From: Streptomyces sp. AM 4-1-1
Lineage (GTDB): Bacteria > Actinomycetota > Actinomycetes > Streptomycetales > Streptomycetaceae
Direction of reading: 5' to 3'
Length of the DNA stretch: 64,000 nt
NCBI RefSeq assembly: GCF_029167625.1
Contig: NZ_CP119145.1
Span: forward strand, 5,332,001 to 5,396,000
Every line of letters starts with the position of its first letter. Position 1 is the first letter of the stretch. Shown here in pieces: positions 1 through 9,283 of the stretch. The notes under the pieces are model-generated. The model saw only the letters and a program-made list of their open reading frames with translations. It did no database searches and was not told the DNA's origin. Position numbers and translations under genes: made by a program.

Positions 1-475
1 GGGCGGCGGCGAAGCCCGCCAGCGCCGCGCCCGCCAGGAAGATCCCCGGCCGCTGCCGGGCGTAGTCCCGCAGATCGCTGACGAGCCCGTCCGGCCCGCG
101 ACGCTCCAGATGAGAGGCCACCTGGTGGCCGCTGTCGGCTATCTGCCCGACCACACCCGCGGCCGTGGAATCCGACCCGCCCTTGTCGCGCATGTCCTGG
201 AGTTCGTCGGCCAATCGGCGGACGTTCTGCGCCAGACGCTGTGTCTGCGTCCTGGCCTGGTCCTGGAGCTGTTCGCGCACGTCGTTCGCCAGATTCTTCG
301 CCTGGGCGGTGGCTTCTCCGGTCACCTGGGCCGCCTGCTCCCGGGCGGTGCCGACCACCTCAGTGCCCTTGTCGCCCACCAGCCCGGCACCCTGGGCCGC
401 TTTGTCCTGGGCCGTGCGCGCTGTCGCCGCCGCGGTGCCTTCCTGCCGGCGGTTCGAACCGTCGAAGTCGCTCAA
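1..475 (-). CDS. Partial membrane-associated protein, N-terminal 158 residues
   Basis: The gene runs off the left edge of the window, so only the N-terminal part is visible. I place the start at a TTG at 475 because an AGGAGGAG ribosome-binding site lies 5 nt upstream; no ATG gives as good a site. The visible protein is polar and Ala/Gln/Asp-rich (many AQ, AR and DK pairs), probably helical. It then turns hydrophobic at about residues 145-158 (IFLAGAALAGFAAA), the start of a membrane helix. Small Streptomyces proteins of this kind often sit beside holin-like membrane proteins, but I assign no function. A sigma-B-like promoter about 45 nt upstream suggests stress control. Confidence 0.7.
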   Translation of the reverse strand, partial: MSDFDGSNRRQEGTAAATARTAQDKAAQGAGLVGDKGTEVVGTAREQAAQVTGEATAQAKNLANDVREQLQDQARTQTQRLAQNVRRLADELQDMRDKGGSDSTAAGVVGQIADSGHQVASHLERRGPDGLVSDLRDYARQRPGIFLAGAALAGFAAA

Positions 476-993
476 AGCTCCTCCTAGATCGGTCGTTCTC
501 TTTCCGCTCATAGCCGGTGTACCCGTCACGACGAGGAGGAAAGCTCTCATAAGCAGCTAAAACGTATATAGATGGCATTGCACCTGAACGGAGTAAGCCG
601 CGTCTCTGTCCGTCATTCGCCGGCGCACCACCCGTCGGCCGGCCTCCGGCCGCCCGCAGACCCTGCCCCCGACGGCCTCGCCGCGACCGGCGCGACCGAG
701 GAACACGGTGACCGGCGCCCCGGGCTCCGCCACGCACCGGGCTCGGCGGGGCCGCGCGGTTGCGCATCGACTCGTCGTCGTGGAGGGAGCGGGCCGGGCT
801 GAACCCGTCCCGTCCCCGTCCCCGTACACCCCGTAACGTATGCGCCCTCCTACGGTCAGCCTTCCGCGCGCAGGGGACCCGCGCTGTCAGTGGGGTTTGA
901 TGGAATGCTCCCGCGCGACCGACCGCGGCACGAGGCGGGCCGGCCCCGCACCGATGACCCGGTGAATCGACCGAGGAACGGAGCACATGACTC
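476..993. other. Intergenic region, 518 bp, divergent
   Basis: This region separates two divergent genes. It holds the sigma-B-like promoter at 519-544 and an unusually AT-rich patch at about 548-575 for this genome, which is probably promoter DNA for the leftward gene. Open frames across 570-900 lack ribosome-binding sites and Streptomyces third-position bias, so I see no gene here. Confidence 0.6.
519..544 (-). promoter_or_regulatory. Sigma-B-like stress promoter
   Basis: On the minus strand GCTT, 16 nt, then GGGTAC matches the Streptomyces sigma-B consensus GNNT-N14/16-GGGTAY exactly. It lies about 45 nt before the TTG start of the partial gene and points at it. Confidence 0.55.
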
Positions 994-1707
994 ATGGCCG
1001 ACGGCATAACACTCTGGAAGTGCCTGCAAGCGACTCCCGCCGCCGACGTGCGCCGCCGCGCGGCCGTCGTCGACGCCATGCAACGGGCCGACGCCCACTC
1101 CCGCTGGGGCGACAAGGCAAGCCCCGCGCCGACCAGGTTCGGAGCGGCCGACCGGTACGCGTGGAACGACGGCGGCGGTCAGTCGACCGTCTGGTACTTC
1201 CTCCCCGACGGCCGCGTCCTCCTCACCGTCTTCGACCACGAGGAGGACCTCAACCTCTACGCCGAGGGCGATCACCGGACCCAACTGGCCCTCTACGACG
1301 GCGTTCCCGACGACCTCAAGGGCATCGTCCTCAACCAGCGGGAGACGTACGAAGCCCTCAGTATCCGGGACCCCGAAACAGGACAGACCGTTCTCGCCGC
1401 CAGTGGTGTCTACTGGTACGACGGCACGCGATGGCACATAGCGGAAGGGCTCACCCGCTACATCGCGGAGCACCACTCCGAAGCCGACGACGGCGCCCCG
1501 GGGCAGCACCGGCCGTCCCCGGCTCGTCGCGTCGTCGACGAATTCAACGCCGCGGGCTTCTCCTGGTGCATGTCGCCCTACCTCCTCGGCCAGGACTTCA
1601 CCGAGGAGACCGTGCTCGCCAAGCTGGAAGCGGACGGCCTCCTCGACAAGGGGGCCGACCACTGGACGAGGATCACGCGGGAGGCATTCGAGTGCCTGCC
1701 GGGGTGA
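994..1707 (+). CDS. Hypothetical protein, 237 aa
   Basis: I do not recognise a family. The ATG at 994 is preceded by ACGGAG about 10 nt upstream; a second ATG at 987 is in another frame. The protein is soluble and acidic, with no signal peptide or membrane segment. The middle (about 65-165) is rich in aromatic residues and looks beta-stranded, with phrases such as VWYFLPDGRVLLTVFDHE and GVYWYDGTRWHIAEGL. The C-terminal 60 residues look helical. The middle resembles small immunity or barrel-like proteins, but that is only an impression. It stands alone, with a strong bidirectional hairpin 250 bp downstream. Confidence 0.75.
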   Translation: MADGITLWKCLQATPAADVRRRAAVVDAMQRADAHSRWGDKASPAPTRFGAADRYAWNDGGGQSTVWYFLPDGRVLLTVFDHEEDLNLYAEGDHRTQLALYDGVPDDLKGIVLNQRETYEALSIRDPETGQTVLAASGVYWYDGTRWHIAEGLTRYIAEHHSEADDGAPGQHRPSPARRVVDEFNAAGFSWCMSPYLLGQDFTEETVLAKLEADGLLDKGADHWTRITREAFECLPG

Positions 1708-2047
1708 GGAGGAGACCGGTGTCGGCGGGGCGCGGTGAGTGGTAGTCCGGTCAACGGGTGGCGCGGCCGCGAGCACCCGACGGGCGGACGGGTTGCGTTC
1801 TTCGACGAGATTCTGGGCCCGTGGGTGCCTCCGGGCGTGCGGGCGGGTCGGCCGTGGAGCAACTGTGCCGCACCGGAGAAGAGTTGGCCTGCGAAGGCTT
1901 GCAGTTCGCTGGAGCCGGCCAGGGCGTAGGCCCACGCGCCACCGGTGACAGACAACGATGAAGGGCCGGACTCAGTGATCCTGGGTCCGGCCCTTCATCT
2001 TCGACACTCAGCAGGTCAGCGGGTTGATCACGCTGTCCGGGCTGGAG
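1708..2047. other. Intergenic region before tRNA-Arg, 340 bp
   Basis: Between the hypothetical gene and the tRNA I see only the bidirectional hairpin at 1957-1999. A minus-strand open frame (about 1955 down to 1578) begins with TTG without a ribosome-binding site and overlaps the upstream gene, so I do not call it. Confidence 0.55.
1957..1999. terminator. Bidirectional hairpin terminator
   Basis: A perfect 15-bp stem (GATGAAGGGCCGGAC and its complement) with a 13-nt loop. It lies downstream of the plus-strand hypothetical gene and about 50 nt downstream of the minus-strand tRNA, so it can serve both. There is no long T-run, as is usual in this genus. Confidence 0.7.
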
Positions 2048-2119
2048 TGCCCCCGGCAGGATTCGAACCTGCGCACACGGCTCCGGAGGCCGTTGCTCTA
2101 TCCCCTGAGCTACGGGGGC
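2048..2119 (-). tRNA. tRNA-Arg(CCG)
   Basis: A full 72-nt cloverleaf reads on the minus strand: acceptor GCCCCCG paired with CGGGGGC plus discriminator A, D-stem GCTC/GAGC, anticodon stem ACGGC/GCCGT with loop CTCCGGA, and T-arm GCAGG/CCTGC with TTCGAAT. The anticodon CCG (2084-2086) reads the Arg codon CGG, common in this GC-rich genome. The 3' CCA is not encoded. Confidence 0.97.
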
Positions 2120-2147
2120 GTTTCGCTGCGTTTCGCGGCGACGGATG

Positions 2148-2153
2148 AAACCC
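2148..2153 (-). promoter_or_regulatory. Possible -10 box for tRNA-Arg
   Basis: TAGGGT on the minus strand lies 28 nt before the mature tRNA 5' end, which would leave a 5' leader of about 20 nt for RNase P. I see no convincing -35 box. Confidence 0.35.
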
Positions 2154-2289
2154 TACCAGCTTCCGTGGGGTGTCCGTGAACAGGGATTTCCGCGTCGCCG
2201 GGGCGTCCTGGAACGGGCGTTGCGCACCGGCCACCACCCGTCCGGGGGCGGAAATGGGCAAAACCCGGACGCAGCCCCGTCCGCCGCCC

Positions 2290-2295
2290 TATTCT
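2290..2295 (+). promoter_or_regulatory. -10 box of a probably leaderless transcript
   Basis: TATTCT fits TANNNT and ends 6 nt before the GTG at 2302, so transcription should begin at or next to the start codon. No usable ribosome-binding site fits between them. Confidence 0.5.
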
Positions 2296-2301
2296 CGGAG
2301 T

Positions 2302-2745
2302 GTGTCAGGGGCGTCCGGCCGCGTGCTTGTTGTCGACGACAACAAGGTCATCCGGCAGTTGATCAGGGTCAACCTCGAGCTTGAGGGCTTCGAGGTCGTG
2401 ACCGCGGCCGATGGTGTCGAGTGTCTGGATCTGGCCCATCAGGTCCGTCCCGACGTGATCACGCTGGATGTGGCGATGCCCCGGCTCGACGGTTTTCAGA
2501 CCGCCGCCCGGCTGCGGTCCGATCCGCGGACGGGACATCTGCCGGTCGCCATCATCAGCGCGTGCACGCAGTACGAGGTGGGCGGCGGCGCGGCCTCCGG
2601 GGTCGACGCGTTTCTGGCGAAGCCGTTCGAGCCGAGTGAGATGGTGCGGCTCGTGAGGAGGCTGATGCGCCGCGAAGAACCTCCGCCGGCCGACGGGGGC
2701 GGCGGGGCACGTGGTGCGGGCAGGGCGGAGAGCGCGGCGGGATGA
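2302..2745 (+). CDS. Single-domain response regulator (receiver only)
   Basis: A 147-aa CheY-like protein consisting of one receiver domain (about 6-125) with no output domain. Visible signatures are the acidic pair in VLVVDDNK, the phosphoacceptor Asp in ITLDVAMPRLDG, the Ser of IISAC and the Lys of FLAKPFEP. The last 20 residues are a Gly/Ala-rich tail. I chose the GTG at 2302 because the homologous region begins SGASGRVLVVDD and a -10 box sits 6 nt upstream, implying a leaderless mRNA; an upstream GTG at 2170 would add 44 non-conserved residues. No histidine kinase is adjacent, so the partner is unknown. Confidence 0.85.
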   Translation: MSGASGRVLVVDDNKVIRQLIRVNLELEGFEVVTAADGVECLDLAHQVRPDVITLDVAMPRLDGFQTAARLRSDPRTGHLPVAIISACTQYEVGGGAASGVDAFLAKPFEPSEMVRLVRRLMRREEPPPADGGGGARGAGRAESAAG

Positions 2746-2809
2746 CAGCGAGGTGACCGCGGGGTGACCGCATCGCGAAACCGGTCGCGGAGCGCCCCCC
2801 TTCCTCCCA

Positions 2810-2815
2810 TACGCT
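2810..2815 (+). promoter_or_regulatory. -10 box of a probably leaderless transcript (nrtL)
   Basis: TACGCT (TANNNT) ends 6 nt before the GTG of nrtL at 2822, and no ribosome-binding site lies between. This suggests the aspartate-family gene cluster starts from a leaderless message here. Confidence 0.45.
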
Positions 2816-2821
2816 TGTCCT

Positions 2822-3934
2822 GTGACTCCCGCAGAGCTCTCCCGAACCGTCCTGCGCGCCGTGGCGCGCGCGGTCGACGAGGGAGTCCTGCGCGCGCCCG
2901 TGCCCGCCCGCGTGCGGGTGGAGCGGACGCGGCCCGGCGGCAGTGGGGACCACGCCTGCGCCGTCGCCCTCCAACTGGCCGGGCCCGCCGGACTGCCCGC
3001 CCGCGCCGTGGCCGAGATCCTCAGGGACCGGATCGCCGCCGCGCCGGGCATCGGGCCGGTCGAGATCACCGGACCCGGATACCTCAACTTCACGCTCGGC
3101 CGCAGTGGCGCCGACGCCGTGGTCCTCGCCGTCCGGGAGGCCCGCGAGCGCGGCACCGTCTACGGACACGGGGACGCCCTCACCGGGACCCGGGTGGCGT
3201 TCGCACCCGTCGAGGAGATCCGCGCCCAGGTCGTCGTCCAGGTGACCGAGCGGCTGCTGCGTGCCCAGGGCGCCACCGTCGGGCCCAGGACGCCGGACGG
3301 TGAGACGCCGCACATCGTGCCCGTACCCCCCGAGGACCACGACCTCTTCGCCCGGCTCGGGGACGACGCCGCCCGCTGGGCCCTGCTGCGCCCCGCCGCG
3401 CACGACCGGCCCAGGACCGAGGGCCTGCTCGTCCAGCGGGAGAGCAATCCGCTGTTCCGGGTGCGGTACGCGTACGCCCGTACCCGCGCACTCGCCCGTG
3501 GCGCGCGCGACCTCGGCGTGAGCGGGCACGCTGTGAGTGACCTCGGTGTGAGTGATGCCGGCGTGACCGGCATGAGCTGTGGACACCCGGAGCGCGGCGA
3601 CCGGAACGTAAGCGACGGGCGCGACGACAGCCACGGCAGCGAGAGCGCCGACGGCGGCCGGGAGCCCGTCTCCGTCCTCGCCGCCGTCCTCGCCGAGCAC
3701 CCCGCCGTCCTGACCGCCGCCGCCCGGCACCGGGCCCCCGACCGGCTCGCCCGCCATCTTGAGGACGTCGCCCGCGCCTTCTTCGACCTGCACGACCTCT
3801 GTCCGCCGCTGCCCGTCGGCGACGAGAAACCCTCGGCCGCCCACCGCTCCCGGCTGGCCCTCGCCGACGCCACCGGGACGGTGCTGGCCGGCGGCCTGAC
3901 CCTGCTCGGCGTCAGCGCACCCGAACACCTCTGA
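2822..3934 (+). CDS. nrtL: ArgS-related anticodon-binding protein NrtL
   Basis: A 370-aa paralogue of arginyl-tRNA synthetase that lacks the catalytic core. Residues 1-90 resemble the ArgRS Add1 tRNA-binding domain ([13 protein letters not shown]), and the C-terminal third resembles the DALR anticodon-binding helices ([37 protein letters not shown]). I see no HIGH or KMSKS signature, so it should not aminoacylate. Residues about 235-285 are a Gly/Ser/Asp-rich linker with near-repeats of DLGVS. It sits 28 bp before lysA, so the genes are probably co-transcribed. Its role is not known; binding of tRNA-Arg or regulation are possibilities, and a tRNA-Arg gene lies 0.7 kb away. Confidence 0.85.
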   Translation: MTPAELSRTVLRAVARAVDEGVLRAPVPARVRVERTRPGGSGDHACAVALQLAGPAGLPARAVAEILRDRIAAAPGIGPVEITGPGYLNFTLGRSGADAVVLAVREARERGTVYGHGDALTGTRVAFAPVEEIRAQVVVQVTERLLRAQGATVGPRTPDGETPHIVPVPPEDHDLFARLGDDAARWALLRPAAHDRPRTEGLLVQRESNPLFRVRYAYARTRALARGARDLGVSGHAVSDLGVSDAGVTGMSCGHPERGDRNVSDGRDDSHGSESADGGREPVSVLAAVLAEHPAVLTAAARHRAPDRLARHLEDVARAFFDLHDLCPPLPVGDEKPSAAHRSRLALADATGTVLAGGLTLLGVSAPEHL

Positions 3935-3962
3935 TGAGAGCCCGAGAGAGCAGAGCACCACG

Positions 3963-5354
3963 ATGAGCCGATCCGCACACCCCGCCGGTCCCCGTCACGC
4001 CGACGTCGTCCCCGAGGGGCACTACGCCGCGCCCCCCGCCGACCTCAACGTCCTCGACGAGAAGGTCTGGGCCCGCACCGTCTCCCGCGACGACGACGGG
4101 GTGGTCACCGTCGGCGGTATCCAAGTGACCCGGCTGGCCGAGGAGTTCGGCACTCCGGCGTACATCATGGACGAGGCGGACTTCCGTGCCCGATGCCGTG
4201 CCTGGTCCGGCGCCTTCGGCGCGGACGCCGATGTCTTCTACGCGGGGAAGGCGTTCCTGTCCCGCGCCGTCGTCCGCTGGCTCGACGAGGAAGGGCTCAA
4301 CCTCGACGTCTGCTCCGGTGGCGAGCTGACCACCGCGCTCGACGCGGGCATGGCGCCCGAGCGCATCGCCTTCCACGGCAACAACAAGACCCTCGCGGAG
4401 ATCGAGCGGGCCGTCGGGGTCGGCGTCGGGCGGATCGTCCTCGACTCGTTCCAGGAGATCGTCCGGGTCGCCCATGTCGCACAGCGGCTCGGCAAGCGGC
4501 AGCGCGTACAGATCCGGGTGACCGTCGGCGTCGAGGCGCACACCCACGAGTTCATCGCCACCGCCCACGAGGACCAGAAGTTCGGCATCGCGCTGGCCGG
4601 GGGACAGGCCGCCGAGGCGGTCCGCAGGGCGCTGACCCTCGACGGGCTCGAACTCATCGGCATCCACTCGCACATCGGCTCGCAGATCTTCGACATGGCG
4701 GGCTTCGAGGTGTCCGCGCGGCGCGTGGTGCAACTGCTCGCGGAGGTACGGGACGAGCACGGCGTCGAACTCCCCGAGATCGACCTCGGCGGCGGCCTCG
4801 GCATCGCGTACACCTCGGACGACGACCCCAGCGAACCCCAGGACATCGCCAAGGCGCTCACCGACATCGTGACCCGCGAGTGCGAGGCGTCCGGGCTCAC
4901 CACACCCCGGATCTCGGTCGAACCGGGGCGCGCCATCGTCGGTCCGACCGCGTTCACGCTGTACGAGGTCGGCACGGTCAAGCCGCTCGAAGGACTCCGT
5001 ACGTACGTCAGCGTCGACGGCGGCATGTCGGACAACATCCGCACCGCGCTGTACGACGCCGAGTACAGCGTCGCGCTCGTCTCGCGCCGCTCCGACGCCG
5101 AGCCGATGCTCGTCCGCGTCGTCGGCAAGCACTGCGAGAGCGGCGACATCGTGGTCAAGGACGCGTTCCTGCCGTCCGACCTCGCCCCGGGCGACCTGAT
5201 CGCCGTGCCCGCGACCGGCGCGTACTGCCGTTCGATGGCGAGCAACTACAACCACGCCCTGCGCCCGCCCGTCGTCGCCGTGCGTGACGGCGCGGCCCGG
5301 GTCGTCGTCCGGCGCGAGACGGAGGAAGATCTCCTGCGTCTTGATGTCGGCTGA
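3963..5354 (+). CDS. lysA: Diaminopimelate decarboxylase
   Basis: 463 aa. It decarboxylates meso-diaminopimelate to L-lysine, the last step of lysine synthesis. It is a fold-type III PLP enzyme: an alanine-racemase-like barrel with the PLP lysine in YAGKAF (K96), the HIGSQ and GGGLG phosphate-binding loops, EPGRAIVG, and the catalytic cysteine in CESGD. The C-terminal beta domain contains [12 protein letters not shown]. Length is close to other actinobacterial LysA proteins, with about 30 extra N-terminal residues. It lies between nrtL and hom, so lysine and threonine branch genes share this cluster. Confidence 0.97.
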   Translation: MSRSAHPAGPRHADVVPEGHYAAPPADLNVLDEKVWARTVSRDDDGVVTVGGIQVTRLAEEFGTPAYIMDEADFRARCRAWSGAFGADADVFYAGKAFLSRAVVRWLDEEGLNLDVCSGGELTTALDAGMAPERIAFHGNNKTLAEIERAVGVGVGRIVLDSFQEIVRVAHVAQRLGKRQRVQIRVTVGVEAHTHEFIATAHEDQKFGIALAGGQAAEAVRRALTLDGLELIGIHSHIGSQIFDMAGFEVSARRVVQLLAEVRDEHGVELPEIDLGGGLGIAYTSDDDPSEPQDIAKALTDIVTRECEASGLTTPRISVEPGRAIVGPTAFTLYEVGTVKPLEGLRTYVSVDGGMSDNIRTALYDAEYSVALVSRRSDAEPMLVRVVGKHCESGDIVVKDAFLPSDLAPGDLIAVPATGAYCRSMASNYNHALRPPVVAVRDGAARVVVRRETEEDLLRLDVG

Positions 5355-5448
5355 TGAAATAGATGTCTCATAATCCGGACGGGTGGTAGAAACCCCCGTC
5401 CGGTGAGTGAGACTGGTCCATACCGTAGATGTACAGAAACGAGGTCGG

Positions 5449-6750
5449 ATGATGCGTACGCGTCCGCTGAAGGTGGCGCTGCTGGGCTGTGGTGTGGTCG
5501 GCTCAGAGGTGGCGCGCATCATGACGACGCACGCCGACGACCTCGCGGCGCGCATCGGCGCCCCGTTGGAGCTCGCCGGTGTCGCCGTCCGCCGGCCGGC
5601 CAAGGTCCGTGAGGGCATCGACCCCGCCCTCATCACCACCGACGCCACCGCCCTGGTCGAACGGGGTGACATCGACGTCGTCATCGAGGTCATCGGCGGG
5701 ATCGAACCGGCCCGCACGCTGATCACGACCGCCTTCGAGCACGGCGCGAGCGTCGTCTCCGCCAACAAGGCGCTGCTCGCCGAGGACGGCGCCGCACTGC
5801 ACGCCGCCGCCGAGCGGCACGGCCGGGACCTCTACTACGAGGCCGCCGTCGCGGGCGCCATCCCGCTGGTACGGCCGCTGCGCGAGTCCCTGGCCGGCGA
5901 CACGGTCAACCGGGTGCTCGGCATCGTCAACGGCACGACGAACTTCATCCTCGACCGGATGGACACCAGCGGCGCCGGATACTCGGAGGCACTCGACGAG
6001 GCCACCGCACTCGGTTACGCCGAGGCCGACCCCACCGCCGACGTCGAGGGCTTCGACGCGGCGGCCAAGGCCGCGATCCTCGCCGGTATCGCCTTCCACA
6101 CCCGGGTGCGCATCGGCGAGGTGCACCGTGAGGGCATCACCGAGGTCACCGCCGCGGACATCGCGTCCGCCCGGCGCATGGGCTGCACGGTCAAGCTCCT
6201 CGCCATCTGCGAGCGGGCCGCCGACGGCAGGTCCGTCACCGCCCGCGTGCACCCGGCGATGATCCCGCTCAGCCACCCGCTGGCCTCCGTCCGCGAGGCG
6301 TACAACGCGGTCTTCGTCGAGGCCGAGGCCGCCGGGCAGCTGATGTTCTACGGACCCGGCGCGGGCGGTTCGCCGACCGCGTCCGCGGTGCTCGGCGACC
6401 TCGTCGCGGTCTGCCGCAACAAACTCGGCGGGGCCACCGGCCCCGGCGAGTCCGCGTACACGCGGCTGCCCGTGAGTCCCATGGGCGAGGTCGTCACGCG
6501 GTACCACATCAGCCTCGACGTGGCCGACAAGCCTGGCGTACTCGCCCAGGTCGCGACGGTCTTCGCCGAGCAGGGCGTATCGATCGACACGGTACGTCAG
6601 AAGGGCCGACAGGACGGAGACGGCGAGGCATCCCTCGTCGTCGTCACCCACCGCGCACCCGACGCCGCCCTCTCCGGGACCGTCGAGGCACTGCGCAAGC
6701 TCGACACCGTGCGCGGTGTCGCCAGCATCATGCGTGTTGAAGGGGAGTAA
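5449..6750 (+). CDS. hom: Homoserine dehydrogenase
   Basis: 433 aa. It reduces aspartate semialdehyde to homoserine at the branch to threonine and methionine. The N-terminal Rossmann motif is [12 protein letters not shown]. The middle catalytic region includes VNGTTNFIL and [19 protein letters not shown]. The C-terminal ACT domain (from about 357, [18 protein letters not shown]) is the usual site of threonine feedback in this family. I chose the ATG at 5449 (another is at 5452) because ACGAGG lies just upstream; an in-frame GTG at 5407 would add 14 non-conserved residues. thrC follows after 7 bp. Confidence 0.96.
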   Translation: MMRTRPLKVALLGCGVVGSEVARIMTTHADDLAARIGAPLELAGVAVRRPAKVREGIDPALITTDATALVERGDIDVVIEVIGGIEPARTLITTAFEHGASVVSANKALLAEDGAALHAAAERHGRDLYYEAAVAGAIPLVRPLRESLAGDTVNRVLGIVNGTTNFILDRMDTSGAGYSEALDEATALGYAEADPTADVEGFDAAAKAAILAGIAFHTRVRIGEVHREGITEVTAADIASARRMGCTVKLLAICERAADGRSVTARVHPAMIPLSHPLASVREAYNAVFVEAEAAGQLMFYGPGAGGSPTASAVLGDLVAVCRNKLGGATGPGESAYTRLPVSPMGEVVTRYHISLDVADKPGVLAQVATVFAEQGVSIDTVRQKGRQDGDGEASLVVVTHRAPDAALSGTVEALRKLDTVRGVASIMRVEGE

Positions 6751-6757
6751 GGGACCC

Positions 6758-7828
6758 ATGACCACCAACGGCACCCATCAGTGGCGCGGCATCATCGAGG
6801 AGTACCGGCACCGGCTCGGGGTGGCGGACACGACGCAGGTCGTCACGCTCCGTGAGGGTGGTACGCCGCTCGTTCCGGCGCAGGTCCTCTCCGAGCGCAC
6901 GGGCTGCGAGGTGCACCTCAAGGTGGAGGGCGCCAACCCGACCGGGTCCTTCAAGGACCGCGGCATGACCATGGCGATCACCCGGGCCAAGGAGGAGGGC
7001 GCGCAGGCCGTCATCTGCGCCTCCACCGGCAACACCTCCGCGTCCGCCGCCGCGTACGCGGTGCGGGCGGGCATGGTCTGCGCCGTCCTCGTGCCGCAGG
7101 GCAAGATCGCGCTCGGCAAGATGGGCCAGGCACTGGTGCACGGCGCCAAGATCCTCCAGGTGGACGGCAACTTCGACGACTGCCTGACCCTGGCCCGCTC
7201 GCTCTCCGACAACTACCCGGTGGCACTGGTCAATTCGGTCAATCCGGCCCGGATCGAGGGCCAGAAGACGGGTGCCTTCGAGATCGTCGACGCGCTCGGC
7301 GACGCCCCGGACATCCACGTCCTGCCGGTCGGCAACGCGGGCAACATCACGGCCTACTGGAAGGGCTACACGGAGTACGCGGCGGACGGCGTGTCCACCC
7401 GTACCCCCCGCATGTGGGGCTTCCAGGCGTCCGGTTCCGCGCCCATCGTGCGCGGCGAGGTCGTCAAGGACCCGTCGACGATCGCCACCGCGATCCGGAT
7501 CGGCAACCCGGCGTCCTGGCAGTACGCGCTGGCCGCCCGGGACGAGTCCGGCGGGTTCATCGACGAGGTGACCGACCGTCAGATCCTGTCCGCCTACCGT
7601 CTGTTGGCCTCGCAGGAGGGTGTCTTCGTGGAGCCCGCGTCGGCCGCTTCCGTCGCCGGTCTGCTGAAGGCGGCCGAGGAGGGCAAGGTCGACCCCGGCC
7701 AGCGGATCGTCTGCACGGTCACCGGCAACGGCCTGAAGGACCCCGACTGGGCCGTCGCCGGCGCCCCCCAGCCGGTCACGGTCCCCGTCGACGCCGCGGC
7801 TGCCGCGGAACGGCTCGGCCTGGCGTAG
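6758..7828 (+). CDS. thrC: Threonine synthase
   Basis: 356 aa, fold-type II PLP enzyme converting O-phosphohomoserine to threonine. The PLP lysine is in GSFKDRG (K66). [15 protein letters not shown] contacts substrate, and the PLP-phosphate loop is in PVGNAGN. The ATG at 6758 has AGGGGAG 10 nt upstream; in-frame starts further upstream lie inside hom. It is only 7 bp downstream of hom, so the two are translated from one message. It is the short bacterial form without the N-terminal extension of plant enzymes. A 537-bp gap then separates it from thrB. Confidence 0.96.
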   Translation: MTTNGTHQWRGIIEEYRHRLGVADTTQVVTLREGGTPLVPAQVLSERTGCEVHLKVEGANPTGSFKDRGMTMAITRAKEEGAQAVICASTGNTSASAAAYAVRAGMVCAVLVPQGKIALGKMGQALVHGAKILQVDGNFDDCLTLARSLSDNYPVALVNSVNPARIEGQKTGAFEIVDALGDAPDIHVLPVGNAGNITAYWKGYTEYAADGVSTRTPRMWGFQASGSAPIVRGEVVKDPSTIATAIRIGNPASWQYALAARDESGGFIDEVTDRQILSAYRLLASQEGVFVEPASAASVAGLLKAAEEGKVDPGQRIVCTVTGNGLKDPDWAVAGAPQPVTVPVDAAAAAERLGLA

Positions 7829-8365
7829 TGCCGGTGCGGCGCCCTCCGCGCGTCGGTCGAGCGCCGTCCGTACGTCGACTGCGCGTCGGCCCCGCGCGGC
7901 GGGGTCGGCCGCGGCGGTACGTGCGCGACCGCGCTCCGGTGCGGCGGCCGTGCGTGTCGGTATGTGTGCGAACGCCGTGTGCGCCGGACCCGGCAACCGC
8001 GCACGGCGGTCGCGCGTGGCCGCCCCGCCGGTCCCTGGCCGTACGCGCGCCGGGCGGGGCGCTCCCGCCCCGGAGCCGTACCCCGACGCCGCGTCGCGCG
8101 ATCTCCGGATCGCGGCGTCGCGGCGTACCGACGCCCCTCCGACCGGGTGCGGAGCGCATGACGGGGGAACGACACGCATCGTGCGCCTCCTGTGCGCCCT
8201 ATGTCGCCGCGGAACCTTCCTTCGATAGGCTGTGCCCGACCCGCCCCGCCGCGTCCGCCGCGGTGTCGTCGCCGACGTGGCCGCCGGGTATTCCACTCCA
8301 CCCCCCACCACAGCCCCGAAACGCCCAGAAATCACCGCTGTCTCACAAGGAGAGTCGTCAGAGCG
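7829..8365. other. Intergenic region between thrC and thrB, 537 bp
   Basis: The first about 300 bp are a simple CG-dinucleotide-rich stretch (many GCGCG, GTACG and TCGG words) with no convincing gene on either strand. Near the end, a possible -10 box TAGGCT at 8226-8231 could start a separate thrB transcript with a leader of about 130 nt. I see no tRNA, riboswitch or clear terminator. Confidence 0.5.
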
Positions 8366-9283
8366 ATGGCCGGTCCCGCGTTCCGAGCCGCCGCCGTCCG
8401 GGTGCGCGTCCCCGCAACCAGTGCCAACCTGGGTCCGGGTTTCGACGCCCTCGGCCTGTCGCTGGGGCTGTACGACGACGTCGTCGTCCGCGTGGCCGAT
8501 TCCGGACTGCACATCGACATCGCAGGTGAGGGCGGAGAGACGCTGCCCCGCGACGAGAGCCATCTGCTCGTACGCTCCCTGCGCACCGCCTTCGACCTGC
8601 TCGGCGGACAGCCCCGCGGCCTGGAGATCGTCTGCGCCAACCGCATCCCGCACGGCCGCGGCCTCGGTTCCTCCTCCGCCGCCATCTGCGCGGGCATCGT
8701 CGCCGCCCGAGCGGTGACCATAGGCGGCGACGCGCGCCTCGACGACGCGGCGCTGCTGGAGCTCGCCACCGAGATCGAGGGGCACCCGGACAACGTCGCC
8801 GCCTGCCTCCTCGGCGGCTTCACCCTCGCCTGGACGGACGGGGGTGCCGCCCGCGCCATCAGGATGGACCCGGCGGATTCCGTCGTTCCGGTGGTTTTCG
8901 TACCGGGCAAGGCCGTACTCACCGAGACTGCCCGCGGCCTGCTGCCGCGCACCGTCCCCCATGTGGACGCCGCGGCCAACGCCGGCCGTGCCGCGCTCCT
9001 CGTCGAGGCCCTGACCAGGCGCCCCGAGCTGCTGCTGGCCGCCACCGAGGACCGGCTGCACCAGGAATACCGCGCCCCGGCGATGCCGCGGAGCGTCGAA
9101 CTCGTCAACCGGCTGCGCGCGGACGGCGTCCCGGCGGTGATCTCCGGTGCCGGGCCCACGGTGCTCGCGCTGGTCGAGGACGGTGCGGCCGACAAGGTCG
9201 CGCGGCTGGCGGGGGAGGACTGGGCCGCCAACCGGCTCACTCTCGACGCCGCGGGCGCGAGCGTGCTGCCGCTGGCCCCGTAG
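8366..9283 (+). CDS. thrB: Homoserine kinase
   Basis: 305 aa, GHMP kinase that phosphorylates homoserine for threonine synthase. The N-terminal motif is RVRVPATSANLGPGFDALG. The ATP-binding glycine loop is IPHGRGLGSSSAA (about residues 92-104). The C-terminal GHMP motif is VISGAGPTVLALV. I chose the ATG at 8366 with AAGGAGA about 12 nt upstream; the frame stays open further upstream but that part is non-conserved. Unlike S. coelicolor as I recall it, the gap to thrC is wide, so it may have its own promoter. Confidence 0.96.
   Translation: MAGPAFRAAAVRVRVPATSANLGPGFDALGLSLGLYDDVVVRVADSGLHIDIAGEGGETLPRDESHLLVRSLRTAFDLLGGQPRGLEIVCANRIPHGRGLGSSSAAICAGIVAARAVTIGGDARLDDAALLELATEIEGHPDNVAACLLGGFTLAWTDGGAARAIRMDPADSVVPVVFVPGKAVLTETARGLLPRTVPHVDAAANAGRAALLVEALTRRPELLLAATEDRLHQEYRAPAMPRSVELVNRLRADGVPAVISGAGPTVLALVEDGAADKVARLAGEDWAANRLTLDAAGASVLPLAP

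Noticed and set aside
1578..1955. A 125-codon minus-strand ORF before the tRNA
   Set aside because: It starts at TTG without a ribosome-binding site and overlaps the plus-strand gene, and its second half is a shadow of that gene.
5341..5374. Promoter TTGATG ... CATAAT between lysA and hom
   Set aside because: The boxes are 22 bp apart, too far for a normal promoter, and no better -35 is visible.
7829..8365. Several open frames in the thrC-thrB gap
   Set aside because: All are Arg/Pro/Ala-rich with no ribosome-binding site and no third-position bias distinct from background.
6728..9061. A 777-codon minus-strand frame across thrC and thrB
   Set aside because: Shadow of two conserved genes; it also runs through the GC-simple intergenic region, which shows that open frames there mean little.
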